This document shows, one piece after another, positions 54,867 to 64,000 of a stretch of 64,000 bases of DNA. The notes under the pieces were generated by a model, which worked only from the letters and a program-made list of their open reading frames with translations, ran no database searches and was not told the origin of the DNA. The position numbers and the translations under genes are program-made. Origin of the DNA: Coenobita brevimanus (lineage: Eukaryota; Arthropoda; Malacostraca; Decapoda; Coenobitidae); assembly GCA_032717465.1 (NCBI GenBank), contig CM064712.1, positions 24,426,227-24,490,226 on the forward strand, given 5' to 3'. Within the stretch, counting starts at the first letter, position 1, and each line of letters begins with the position of its first letter.

Positions 54867-54949
54867 AGAGAGGGGTTAATGGAGACAAATTCCTACTCCT
54901 TCAAGATGAGTTTCTTCAAGCTTGGCGAAATCGTCTATAGGTCGTCTTA

Positions 54950-55096
54950 AGCCCTTATTCTCATCGGTTAAGGAGACTCCCCAGCACCATTCCCTCAGCG
55001 ACTTATTTTGGGATCCGGCCGGTTACTATCCTGCTGTACCTTACCTATGCAGCGTATGGCGATGTTAGAAGGTTTTATATATCACAGTAGAATCCC
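54950..55096. mobile_element. MITE-A half copy
   Basis: CTTATTCTCATCGGTTAAGG and CTCAGCGACTTATTTTGGGA match the start of the copy at 52213, ending at the core. A second half-arm (GGAGGCTTCCTAATATCTC, CAAGTGATTTATTCTGG) lies at about 55240-55290. Confidence 0.6.
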
Positions 55097-55290
55097 TTTC
55101 CATCTTTCCTACCCTCCTCCACCAGAACCATTACAGCGGCGTTCAAAAGTTTGCCAGTCCATTCCTCTCCCTCCATCCCTTCCTGTCCTACCCTTCTCTA
55201 CCCCACGCAAGGGTCTGTGGTGCGTCTTCTGAGAGGCATTATAGGAGGCTTCCTAATATCTCTTCCCAAGTGATTTATTCTGGGTACACT

Positions 55291-56406
55291 TGTATATGCG
55301 CCTGTATGCTGTCAATATCATTTTAGAGTAGTAAAAATATCTCTGATAGATCCTGGGAACGCACATCACAATTAGCATCTTCAGAGTGATATCTGAAGAT
55401 GTAATATACGATAGTACTTACTGGCGCTACTTTCATTTCTCCTGTGGTTATTTTGCATAGAAGTCTGCATGGTGAAGTGAAGTTTCTCCATATGTGTGTG
55501 TATATAGATAAATAGATAGATAGATAGAGATAGATTTAGATATAGATATACATAGATAGATATGTGTGTGTGTGTGTGTGTGTGTGTCTGTGTGTATATA
55601 TGGTTATATGTAGATAATGATTTATCCCAGTTTAGTTTACAACCATACAGTACAAAACTTCATCAGTAGGGTGATGTTCATACGATGAGGATTTACAAAC
55701 ATTTTATTTTTAATTCAGTAATTTTATATACTTGTTGTATGCAAAGAAATTACCACATTGAAAAAAGGGGTCTGAACTTCCAAAATCCCCCTCCCCCCCT
55801 GCCTCCCCATCCGTTAATGTAATCTTTGAATGCCAGAACTGTTTACACTCTCCTCCTCACTCCTGTGCAACACCACATCGTATATTGTGACGAGTCAAGG
55901 ATGAGTGCGGGCCCATCATTGCACTACGCTTACTACAAAGCTTTTTGCCTATTGCTTTCCTTCATGACGCATTATTCAGCATTATCTGTGGGTAAAATAA
56001 TATACCAAACACCATATTTTGGGAACAGTTAGTCAGCAAAGGAACCTGAGTGAGATACAGAGGAGCTGAAATATTACGCGGAATTCTGTACCCGATTGTG
56101 AGTTCATTCCAGATGACCAAATGGAACTGCTGCCCATTCCTAGGTCACACTTCCTGTCATCCTCACTCTCACTGGCTTCAGAGAATATTCTAACATTCCT
56201 ACTGCTTCAGTATTTCTCACAACACCCACAGCAACGAAATCAGGCAGAGATACATCACGACTCTCTAAATCTGAACTAGAACTAATAGCAACTCTTTTGG
56301 AAAATCGAGGTTGCTGCATAACTAATCGGTAAAATGTAGCAGGTCACTGAAGGACTGTCGTGATATTTATTTGCCTGAGCTCAGATAGCGTTGTATTAGT
56401 ACTCAC
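55291..56406. other. Intronic or intergenic, with GATA/GT run
   Basis: A GATA/GT compound microsatellite lies at 55498-55588. This stretch would be intron of the minus-strand gene. No further exon is supported. Confidence 0.4.
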
Positions 56407-56663
56407 CCTTCAGAATATGGACGAGTGTTGCAGCAGGAGAACCAGACGAACACTGCAGCACGGCCAGGGTGGTTGAATCAGGATGTTGGGTGATGCGGAG
56501 AAATGTAGTGGCAGTGGAGGTGGAGGGGGATGTGTGAAGGGAAGGAGTGTCCGGGAAAGGGGTTACGAGCGAGGACGGAGGCGTAATCAAGGAAAAGTGA
56601 GAGGTTGTGAGGTTGTGGCCTGGCTTGGTTCGTAGCAGCAGAGTGGCTCCTTCACTGGTGTAC
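56407..56663 (-). CDS. Internal exon of the minus-strand gene
   Basis: On the minus strand a pyrimidine-rich acceptor (TGTGTCATTTCAG) precedes base 56663, and a consensus donor (GTGAGTAC) begins at 56406. The 257-bp exon reads YTSEGATLLLRTKPGHN, then a Ser/Thr/Pro-rich part, TFLRITQHPDS and LVHILK. It needs one base from the previous exon, exactly what the donor at 60483 leaves (AG then G gives Arg), so the join DDSLR-YTSEG is in frame. The first 28 residues vaguely recall the last strands of a CUB domain; this is weak. It leaves phase 1 for a next exon not found here. Confidence 0.6.
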
Positions 56664-57334
56664 CTGAAATGACACAAACAGAAATCATTTAACGGTATGT
56701 CCTAGCAAATCAGTGGCGTAAACTCTGTTGAAATTCAGGAGGTTATTGTCTGGCTAATTTTGAGTGATCAGGACGGAAGTGGCCTCTCACACAATGCAAA
56801 CACAAGATCATATATAACTATCTCTCTGTAAAGGTAAAGAATAATTGTACCCATGTTGATAGAGTACTAATCAAAGTTTCGACTAGGAATAACCACCTGT
56901 AATTTGGCACACTTTTCCGGGTCATCATGTATATTTCTCTCCATAGTCTGACCTTATAAACACATGTATAGTAACTTACTATTGTTTTGATCTGATTATT
57001 CTGTCCTCTCCTCGTACACACTGCTTAGGTGGAATCAGTATTTTCTTTTAACAGATACCCTTGGTGAGCCAATATGCCTCCTGTAATCTGGCTTCCTATG
57101 TATTCCTATCTACACCTATCTACTCCTGTCCACTACTGTTTACTCCAATATACTCCTGTCTAGATTTATCCAGCCCAGGGAGAGACATCTGGTCGTGAAG
57201 AGATTAATGGAGATTTTTTAACCCCTTCGCTACGAAAGATCTCTCCATTGCTCAGGAAACTCGCCTGGAGGGAGAAAAAAAAGAAAAAAAGAAAAAAGAA
57301 AGCAGTGAGAGTTAGACACCTCAGTTTCTTAAGC
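56664..57334. other. Intron or intergenic, no gene seen
   Basis: This presumably lies in the intron between 56663 and 60483. It includes TTAACCCCTTCGCTACGAAA (about 57218), a possible piggyBac-type end. Confidence 0.35.

Positions 57335-57393
<59 letters not shown>
57335..57393. repeat. (GTT)n microsatellite
   Basis: A pure trinucleotide run. The Asn repeats in the minus frame derive from it. Confidence 0.95.
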
Positions 57394-57499
57394 AGTGTTT
57401 TTTTGTTTGTGTTGTTGATGTTCCTTCAGGTTCATCTGGACAGCATACGGCAGGCCGAGGCTGCCCCTTGTCCCGCAATCCACCATCCTCGATTCGGGG

Positions 57500-57890
57500 G
57501 AGGTGGAGGGAAGTGAGGTACTTTTGGGGGAGGGGGAGGGAAGTGAGGTACTTTTAAGGGAGAGGGGGAGGGAAGTGAGGTACTTTTAAGGGAGAGGGGG
57601 AGGGAAGTGAGGTACTTTTGGGGGAGAGGTGGAGGGAAGTGAGGTACTTTTGGGGGAGAGGGGGAGGGAAGTGAGGTACTTTTAAGGGAGAGGTGGAGGG
57701 AAGTGAGGTACTTTTAAGGGAGAGGGGGAGGGAAGTGAGGTACTTTTAAGGGAGAGGTGGAGGGAAGTGAGGGACTTTTAAGGGAGAGGTGGAGGGAAGT
57801 GAGGTACTTTTAAGGGAGAGGTGGAGGGAAGTGAGGTACTTTTAAGGGAGAGGTGGAGGGAAGTGAGGCACTTTTAAGGGAGAGGCAGGG
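57500..57890. repeat. 33-bp minisatellite, about 12 copies
   Basis: Units contain GGAGGGAAGTGAGGTACTTT followed by TAAGGGAGAGGTG or TGGGGGAGAGGGG variants. Confidence 0.93.
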
Positions 57891-57964
57891 AGGCAGGTAA
57901 TATTGGCTTCGGCCATCAACAAGAATTAAGAGGAAAAAGTCGTCGTTGAGCTGAAAGGGTTGAT

Positions 57965-58170
57965 CAAGAGAAGGTTAAGGAAGCTCCCTAACACCTTTTC
58001 CTAAGCGACTTATTTTGCTTATCATATACGCCTTATTGATCATATCGGTGAAACATAAATCCTTCCAATAGGACCATAGTCTGCATAAATAACGTACAAA
58101 AGATATAGCCATATCCAAAAATAAATCGCAAAGGAATAGGTGTTAGGGAGCTGCCTTACCCGAATACAGA
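57965..58170. mobile_element. MITE-A copy
   Basis: AAGGAAGCTCCCTAACACCT, TTTCCTAAGCGACTTATTTT, CATATCCAAAAATAAATCGC and GGTGTTAGGGAGCTGCC are all present. Confidence 0.75.
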
Positions 58171-58297
58171 ACTTAGCTTAGGTCTTGTAGTGAATGAGGT
58201 GATGGGCGATAATGCTGACTTAACACAAGGGATTCAGTCTGTAGGCAGTGTTTGGTGTGTTTCTGGATGTGTACTCCTGATAAATCCCTGTTGTGAG

Positions 58298-58298
<1 letters not shown>

Positions 58299-58343
<45 letters not shown>

Positions 58344-58414
58344 CATTATTATATTATTGGTGGTGGTGGTGGTGATGGTGGTGGTGGTGGTGGTGATGCT
58401 GTTGTTACTGTTGC

Positions 58415-58448
<34 letters not shown>

Positions 58449-58514
58449 GTTATGATTATTATTGTTATGATTATTATTGCTATTATTTTTATCATATTGA
58501 TGACCATGATGATG

Positions 58515-58546
<32 letters not shown>

Positions 58547-58556
58547 TATTATTATA

Positions 58557-58620
<64 letters not shown>
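58299..58620. repeat. (ATT)n / (GGT)n compound microsatellite
   Basis: ATT to about 58358, GGT to about 58397, then a long ATT array up to the RTE-B copy. Confidence 0.95.
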
Positions 58621-58622
<2 letters not shown>

Positions 58623-58987
58623 TAAGAGGAGCCTGTGGAGTTACATGGAGAGACAGGCTGACGAATGAGGATATAAAGGAGCGTTGTGGTGTGGATGTGG
58701 ATGTGATAGGAAGCGTTATGAGGAACACACTGAGGTGGTTTGGCCATGTGGAGAGGATGGAGGGTGAAAGACTGACGAAGAGAGTGTATGTGAGTGAGGT
58801 GGAGGGGGGAAGAGGGAGGGGGAGGCCGAGGATGAGATGGAGGGATGGGATGGAGAGGTATATGAGAGAGGGGGGTGTGAGTTGGGAGCAGGGCAGTGAA
58901 ATGGCGGGGGACAGGGCGACTTGGAGGCGATTTGTTTGTGGCCACCCCAAACGGGATTAAGGCGTCTGGCAATAGATGGATAGATAG

Positions 58988-58992
<5 letters not shown>
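58621..58992 (+). mobile_element. RTE-B LINE 3' end copy inside an (ATT)n array
   Basis: This is 372 bp nearly identical to 45831-46198 of the long RTE-B copy (GATATAAAGGAGCGTTGTGG, GAGGTGGTTTGGCCATGTGG). It keeps an 89-codon open C-terminal frame (58691-58960) and ends in GATA units. The ATT array continues on both sides, so the copy landed in the microsatellite. Confidence 0.87.
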
Positions 58993-59022
<30 letters not shown>

Positions 59023-59044
59023 ATTATTACCATTATTATTATTA
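58993..59044. repeat. (ATT)n, right flank of the RTE-B insertion
   Basis: Continuation of the ATT array. Confidence 0.93.
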
Positions 59045-59524
59045 AAGTACAAGACGTGGAGAAAGCATAACCTACCCATAATGCCTGTCTTTACTGCAAA
59101 AAGAAAATAAATTCTTAGTCACGAGACGAACGACAAGAGGTGAAGTAACAAGATTCTTACCACGTTTTCTGTGCTTCCTGGAAATACGAGTAATAATCTT
59201 GGAGACGAGACGAAAAATACGGGAAGATTATGTGGATTTCGAGTCAGTTTTTCCAAAAATTATTGGCTTAACATTTTATTACAGTAAGCCTCAATATCAG
59301 TATTTTTTTTTTTTTTTTAGGGAGAGAGAGAGAGAGAGAATATCTACCATTGTCTCCCTTTCCTTGCCCGTTTTCTATAATCACAGCCTTTTAAATGCCG
59401 TGTCCAGGTATTTAAAAATGGACGCTTCCTGATTTCCTTTTTTCCCTTCTCTTTTCTTTCCTTTTCTTTTCTCTCTTTTGGGTGACGTTTGTGTTTTATC
59501 ATAACTTGTTTGGTATACTTCTTT
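59045..59524. other. Intronic sequence, no exon seen
   Basis: A T run and GA run lie at 59306-59339. Nothing else is supported. Confidence 0.35.
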
Positions 59525-59730
59525 TACGCTAACTTGGCCCAGATTTTCGTTACTTTTATGCCTATTTCACATACCTCACTGGCAAAAACAGAAAATACTA
59601 CAGCTCTGCATCACTTCATAGCACTTCTTAGTGACTAGCACGATATTCTGGTGTTAATCTATTGTTACAACTCGGTATTCAAGATGGAAAGCATTGCAAT
59701 TTTAGGCCAAGTGAGAGTAAGATTATTTTT
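59525..59730 (+). mobile_element. MITE-B partial copy
   Basis: CTTGGCCCAGATTTTCGTTA, GCACTTCTTAGTGACTAGCA and GCAATTTTAGGCCAAGTGAG match the family. Confidence 0.65.
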
Positions 59731-59926
59731 TTTACAGATGAAGAGATAAAAGCAAATAATAAAATCCATCCACCAAATTACAGGTGTCCTCCATTCATAT
59801 AAAATCTATAAGAGTTGGATTTAAACTGATACGGATTTAAATGCCATAAACAAGCATTTATTTTTACAGCATATGCTCAAGAAGGTTTGTAAATATAGGG
59901 CTAGATTCCTGGAGTTTAGAGATATT

Positions 59927-59965
<39 letters not shown>

Positions 59966-60482
59966 TGTGAGATGGGCACAGTACCAAAACGCCATCGTAT
60001 TTACATTAGGAGGGTAACAGATTTCAGAGGACTGATTCAGAGGTAAGTCGTTGTGATGTGATTCAAGCTTATTCATTCTAGCAAATGCTGTGGTAACCTT
60101 GCCTGAAAATGTTGTAGGATATTTCTCGTGTGTTTTGTTTTTATGTTTTTGTTTGATTTGGTTGATTGATTGATTGATTTCTTTTGGTTACCGCTAGACG
60201 ATTCATCCAGCGAAGTAGAGATATTTGGCAGCGTATTGGCTCCACTTTGGATTCGATTACGCGGTGAAAAAACATCATTCGAATATTACGTGTATGTTTT
60301 ACACTAAGTTTCATGGATATAATAAGTGGAAATAAGTAAATGATAGATGCATAAATGATTATAGAAATATACATAGGTAGACAGATAGACGGGTCAAGAC
60401 ATAGACAGGTATGTATTGATTTTCACGCGCATAATTTATTGTTAAGACTTTATTTACCTAACCAAAACAATACTACCCCTAC
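59731..60482. other. Intronic sequence with GA and GATT runs
   Basis: GA run at 59930-59961 and GATT units at about 60160-60178. This is intron adjoining the large minus-strand exon. No exon is seen. Confidence 0.4.
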
Positions 60483-63400
60483 CTGAGTGAGTCGTCCAGG
60501 TGATGCACTGACCATGCTGCGGCCACAGGAGGCGGGGTTGTGGTGAAATTAAGGTCCCTGGCTGAGTGTGTGGGTTGGTGAGTGACTTGGTGTGGAGACG
60601 GAGGTGAGAGGTGGTAAGGGGGTTGTGGTGAGGCCTGGTGGGGTGTCTGGGGTGGAGGTTGAAGCGTGTGTTGATGGTGGACTTGATGAGGAGAGTGTGG
60701 TGAAGGTTGGTGATCTGGGTGAGGCGAGGACTGGTAGGGGACTTTGTGAGAGGTCTGGTGAGGGGAACTTTCTGTGACCATCTCCAGTATAGATTTGGAT
60801 TCCTCGTAAGAATATGTGGTTTGCTGAGAGGGCTGTGAAGTTTGAACACCAAGCTCAGTGGCGAGTTGTTGCTGAGTGGGGAGAGTGGCCTGTACTTCGT
60901 GAGTGGTGGTGCTTGAGTGGGGAGAGATGGATTCTGTGGTGGCGGAGAGGGGAGGGGAACGAGTTGTAACCAGAGGATGTGTAGTCATGAAAGTTGTCTG
61001 TTCCTTGTAAGTGGAGGGAGTGGTGGAGGGGTGGGGAGTAGGGAAGAATGTTGTGGCGGAGTATCGAGTGGGGAAACGAGAGGGGAGAGAGGGGCGAGTG
61101 GGGTACGGTCGAGCTGTGGTGGCATAGCGAGTGCGGTGGGTGAAAATGCCACCTACCGGGGTTTCATATCTCACTTTTATCATTGACTTCCTGGCTTGTG
61201 TACTCAGCCTCCCTCCCTCCCTCCTCCTTCCTGTCCTCATCACCTTCCTCTTTCTCCCTCTTTTCATGCTCGTTGCTGCTTTTCTTTCTCCTGCATTGCC
61301 ACAGTCTTCCAGCCTCTCTTTGGCCTGGTCTTTATCCTTCTCTAGACTGTCTTTGGGAGGCTTTGGCTTCTTTATCGCTTCTGGCTTCTGTGTTTTACGT
61401 TTCATGTTGTAATATCTTTTATCCTCATCTCGCACAGTCTTTTTTGGTTTATGAATTTTCGTCTCAACTTTGCTTTTTAACATTTCTTTGCCCATCTTGT
61501 TTTTCTTCCCATGCTTCACTTTTTTACTCTCCATTGTCGTTTTCGTTTTGTGTCTCAAGTTTTTGCTTTCATAACTATACGTCGTCTTTATTTCCATGGC
61601 GTACGTATCCTTTGAATCTTTGACCTTCTTGCCTTTTTCATAAATCATTTCTTCGTCGCCCGGGGTGTTCGGTGTCTGGTATTTTCCATCCCTCGTCTCA
61701 TCACTCTCTGTTTTCAGCTTCCGTCCGACCTTCCTCTTGTCATCTTTCTCGTCATCCTTCGCTCTTATCTCTTTTCCAATTTTCATCTCAAGCCGTCTCG
61801 TCCCGGGCGATTTCAGTTTCCTCTCATGGTTGTTCTTCTTTAGTTGATCCTTTCTCTTTCCCTCGCCTATTTTCGCTTTTTTCCTCATGTCTTCTTTTAT
61901 GTCCTCTTCCGTGTTATCTTTTTCTGTTTTTTCATTGTGTTTGTTTTTCTTCTGCGTTTTGCTTAGTTTTCCTAGCTTTCCTCCTTTTTCGGTCGTTTCC
62001 TCCTTCGTGTGACCTTTCCTTTCAACTTTTCCTGGCGGCTTCTTTATTTTCCTTATTTGTACCCTTTTCACTGTCCTGCAGTTTCTTCCCTTGCTTCCTG
62101 TCTGCGTCGAGTTTCCTCTTTTTATCTTTTCCGCCTCCACCCTCATACATATCCTACCCAAATCTTTATCGTTATCTTCGCTGCAAATTTTCCTTTCCTC
62201 CTCGTCCTCTTCTGCTACCCGGGTTTCCGATTTTCTCGCGTCTTTCTTGAAATTTTTCTTGTTGTTCTCTCGCCGGTTCCTTTTAACTTTTGTCTCTTCT
62301 TCTGGTGTTCGAGATTTCACGTTTTTCCCACTTCCCTCTTTCTTCTTTTGGTTTCCACGCTCGACATGCGCCTCTTCTCTTTTTGCATTTATTTTCTTCT
62401 CCTTCAGCATTCCTCTTCGTCGAGTTTTCTTGTTGCCAGTCCCTTCCTTTGTATCTGATTTCCTGGTGTCGCGTTGTTCTTTATTCCTGTCATTCTTGTC
62501 ATCCCCATTTTTCTCTGTGTCATCGCTTTTCATTCTCGCCAGTTTATTTCTCCCCATCCCTTCTATTTCTCGTCTAGTTAACCCTGTTCTTGCCTCATCG
62601 GACTGAACTTCCCAGCCACCTATAGCTTTATTGTTCCTATTTCTCTTTCCTCTCGGGGTAAGCGATGTGTCTCTCTTCCTTTTCACCCCTCCCTCCTCTT
62701 CCTTATTCTCGTCATCATCTTGGCCATCCTTTTTCTTACTCCTCGACTTTTCCTCTTCCTCCTCCACCTCATCATCACCTTTGCCGTGCTCTCTCTTTAT
62801 CCTCACCCCTCCTTCCTCCTCCTCTTCCTCGTCATCATCTACGCCATCATCACCATCATCATCTTCGTAGCTGTCGTAAATCTCCTCTCCGTTATCGCTA
62901 TCCATGCCCGTCGTTTTGTCAGTATGCTCGTCAACTCTTTGCTCCTCGTCTCCCCGGCTATCGTCCATCTGCTCCCATTGACTCTCGGCATCCTCATTCC
63001 TCTCCCATTCTTTCCCATCCTCATCCATCTCCTCCCATTCTTCTTCAGCATCATTTCTCTCCCTCTTGTCCTCCCATACTTCCTCTGCTTCATTTACCTC
63101 GCTCTTCTCCTCCAATTCTTCTTTAGCTTTATTTGTCGTCCACTTTCCTTCCCATTCTTCTCTAGTTTCGTTTATCTCCTCCTTTACCTCCCGTTCTCCC
63201 CGATCTTCATTCATCTTCCTCATTACTTCCCGTTCTCCCCTGTCTTCATCTGTCTCCCTCTTCACTTTCCGCTCTTCTCCAGCATCATCCATTTCCCTCG
63301 TTCCCTCCCATCCCATCTCCGTCGAAGCCAGCGGATCACCCGGGCGTGGATCCGAGGACGCTTGGGAGAGGGGATCGAACCTGTAGCCTGAGTGGGATGA

Positions 63401-64000
63401 GAGGGATGGGAAAGGGAGGGAGGGGGCACCCGGTGGGGACGTGAGGGCCTGAGGGGTTAGTGGGATTGCGAGATAGGAGCCCAGGTGAGAGTAGGATTGG
63501 TAATCAGGATTAACCCTGTCATTGTCGTGATTGTATTCTGGAGCGACTGAGTGTAGTGTGGATGCCTTGGCTGAGAGGTGGAGGGATGTGGAGGGGGAAT
63601 GTGGAAGGGCTCTGGTGGAGGTCTGGGGGTACTGGAGGAGGGTGTCCGGGGGGTTTTGGTAGAGATTTGAAGGAGATGGAGGTGGGATGTAGAAGAGAGA
63701 GCCTCCATCAGGGTTTGTGGACAGGTGGCTTACTTGCCCTCCACACACGAGATGGAGGAGGATTGGCAAGTCGGTTTCTTTCCCCATGATGTTTTCTTTG
63801 ACGGTTTCGTCGTCTGTTTTCTCCTCAGTAATTCCATCAGTGTCTTGTTTAATCTCTTGATCGGTTTCTCCTATTTCGCTGAGAGTCTTGTCGGATTCTC
63901 CCGCGATTTCACTATCATTCACTTCTTTCGTCCTCTCTCTTATTTTGCCCTCTTCATCAACAGCGTCTTCTTCCTCTTTGGTTTCTACTTCGATTCGTAC
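60483..64000 (-). CDS. Large exon of a charged low-complexity protein (partial)
   Basis: A single minus-strand frame is open from the window edge (64000) to a donor at 60483 (CTCAG then GTAGGG), at least 1,172 codons. The start lies outside; the frame continues upstream of the GTG at 63922. From N to C it has an acidic lead-in, a short hydrophobic LPILLHLVCGG, a Pro/Ser-rich part (about 63760-63340), acidic Glu/Asp/Trp repeats with DEDRGEREV and NEDRGEREV units and a DDDEEEEEEGG run (about 63330-62820), a long Lys/Glu/Arg-rich stretch (about 62800-61190), RYETPVGGIFTHRTRYATT, and a Thr/Ser/Pro/His-rich mucin-like end. Almost all of it would be disordered. Balanced use of many codons argues against a repeat artefact. 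No family is recognised. Nuclear scaffold and secreted matrix roles are both possible. Confidence 0.72.

Noticed and set aside
61131..63391. Several plus-strand frames rich in Ser, Phe and Leu
   Set aside because: They are the antisense of the long charged exon; Lys/Glu codons read backwards give Phe/Leu/Ser.
63920..63922. Start codon of the large minus-strand gene
   Set aside because: The codon is GTG and the frame stays open upstream to the window edge, so the true start or an acceptor lies outside.

Overview
The window is a piece of a repeat-dense arthropod genome, most likely a decapod crustacean such as a crab. This is inferred from extreme microsatellite density, a degenerate patch of the arthropod telomere motif (CCTAA/TTAGG), GT-AG introns, and a mix of RTE, CR1/L2, piggyBac and hAT elements. 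No operons, prokaryotic signals or CRISPR arrays are present. Most long open frames are translations of simple repeats.

Host genes are few. (i) A minus-strand gene enters from the right edge. It has an exon of at least 3.5 kb (60483-64000) coding for a charged, low-complexity protein, and a phase-compatible downstream exon at 56407-56663. (ii) A plus-strand first coding exon (19426-19749) encodes a complete THAP zinc finger behind a leader with a CRE-like and an E-box motif. (iii) A weak minus-strand first-exon candidate lies at 9544-9685. No other host exon could be supported.

Mobile elements fill much of the rest. A CR1/L2-type LINE lies at 2806-4772 (+). A degraded LINE relic lies at about 24030-25510 (+). 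A second CR1-group LINE lies at 28403-29820 (-), with a truncated sister copy at 21953-22160. A 5'-truncated but open RTE LINE lies at 40231-42385 (-). A near full-length RTE LINE lies at about 43005-46200 (+), in one reading frame broken by three stop codons, and at least five 3'-end copies of its family with GATA tails are scattered through the window. A 3.78-kb piggyBac transposon (46275-50054) with TTAA duplications and a long transposase frame sits inside one of those RTE copies. There are also tRNA-like SINEs, a hAT-type MITE with an internal 22-bp array, and several short interspersed families: MITE-A with long inverted repeats (about ten copies), MITE-B with piggyBac-like ends, MITE-D nested in MITE-A, and repeats C, E and F.

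Tandem DNA includes a roughly 195-bp satellite (31620-33150), minisatellites with units of 16, 18, 21, 22/44, 33 and 45 bp, long polypurine tracts, and many AC, AG, AAT, ATC, ACT and GATA microsatellites. In several places the order of events can be read from the sequence: piggyBac into an RTE tail, MITE-D into MITE-A, an RTE tail into an AAT array, an RTE tail into a 110-bp array, and repeat C into a GGTGT array.
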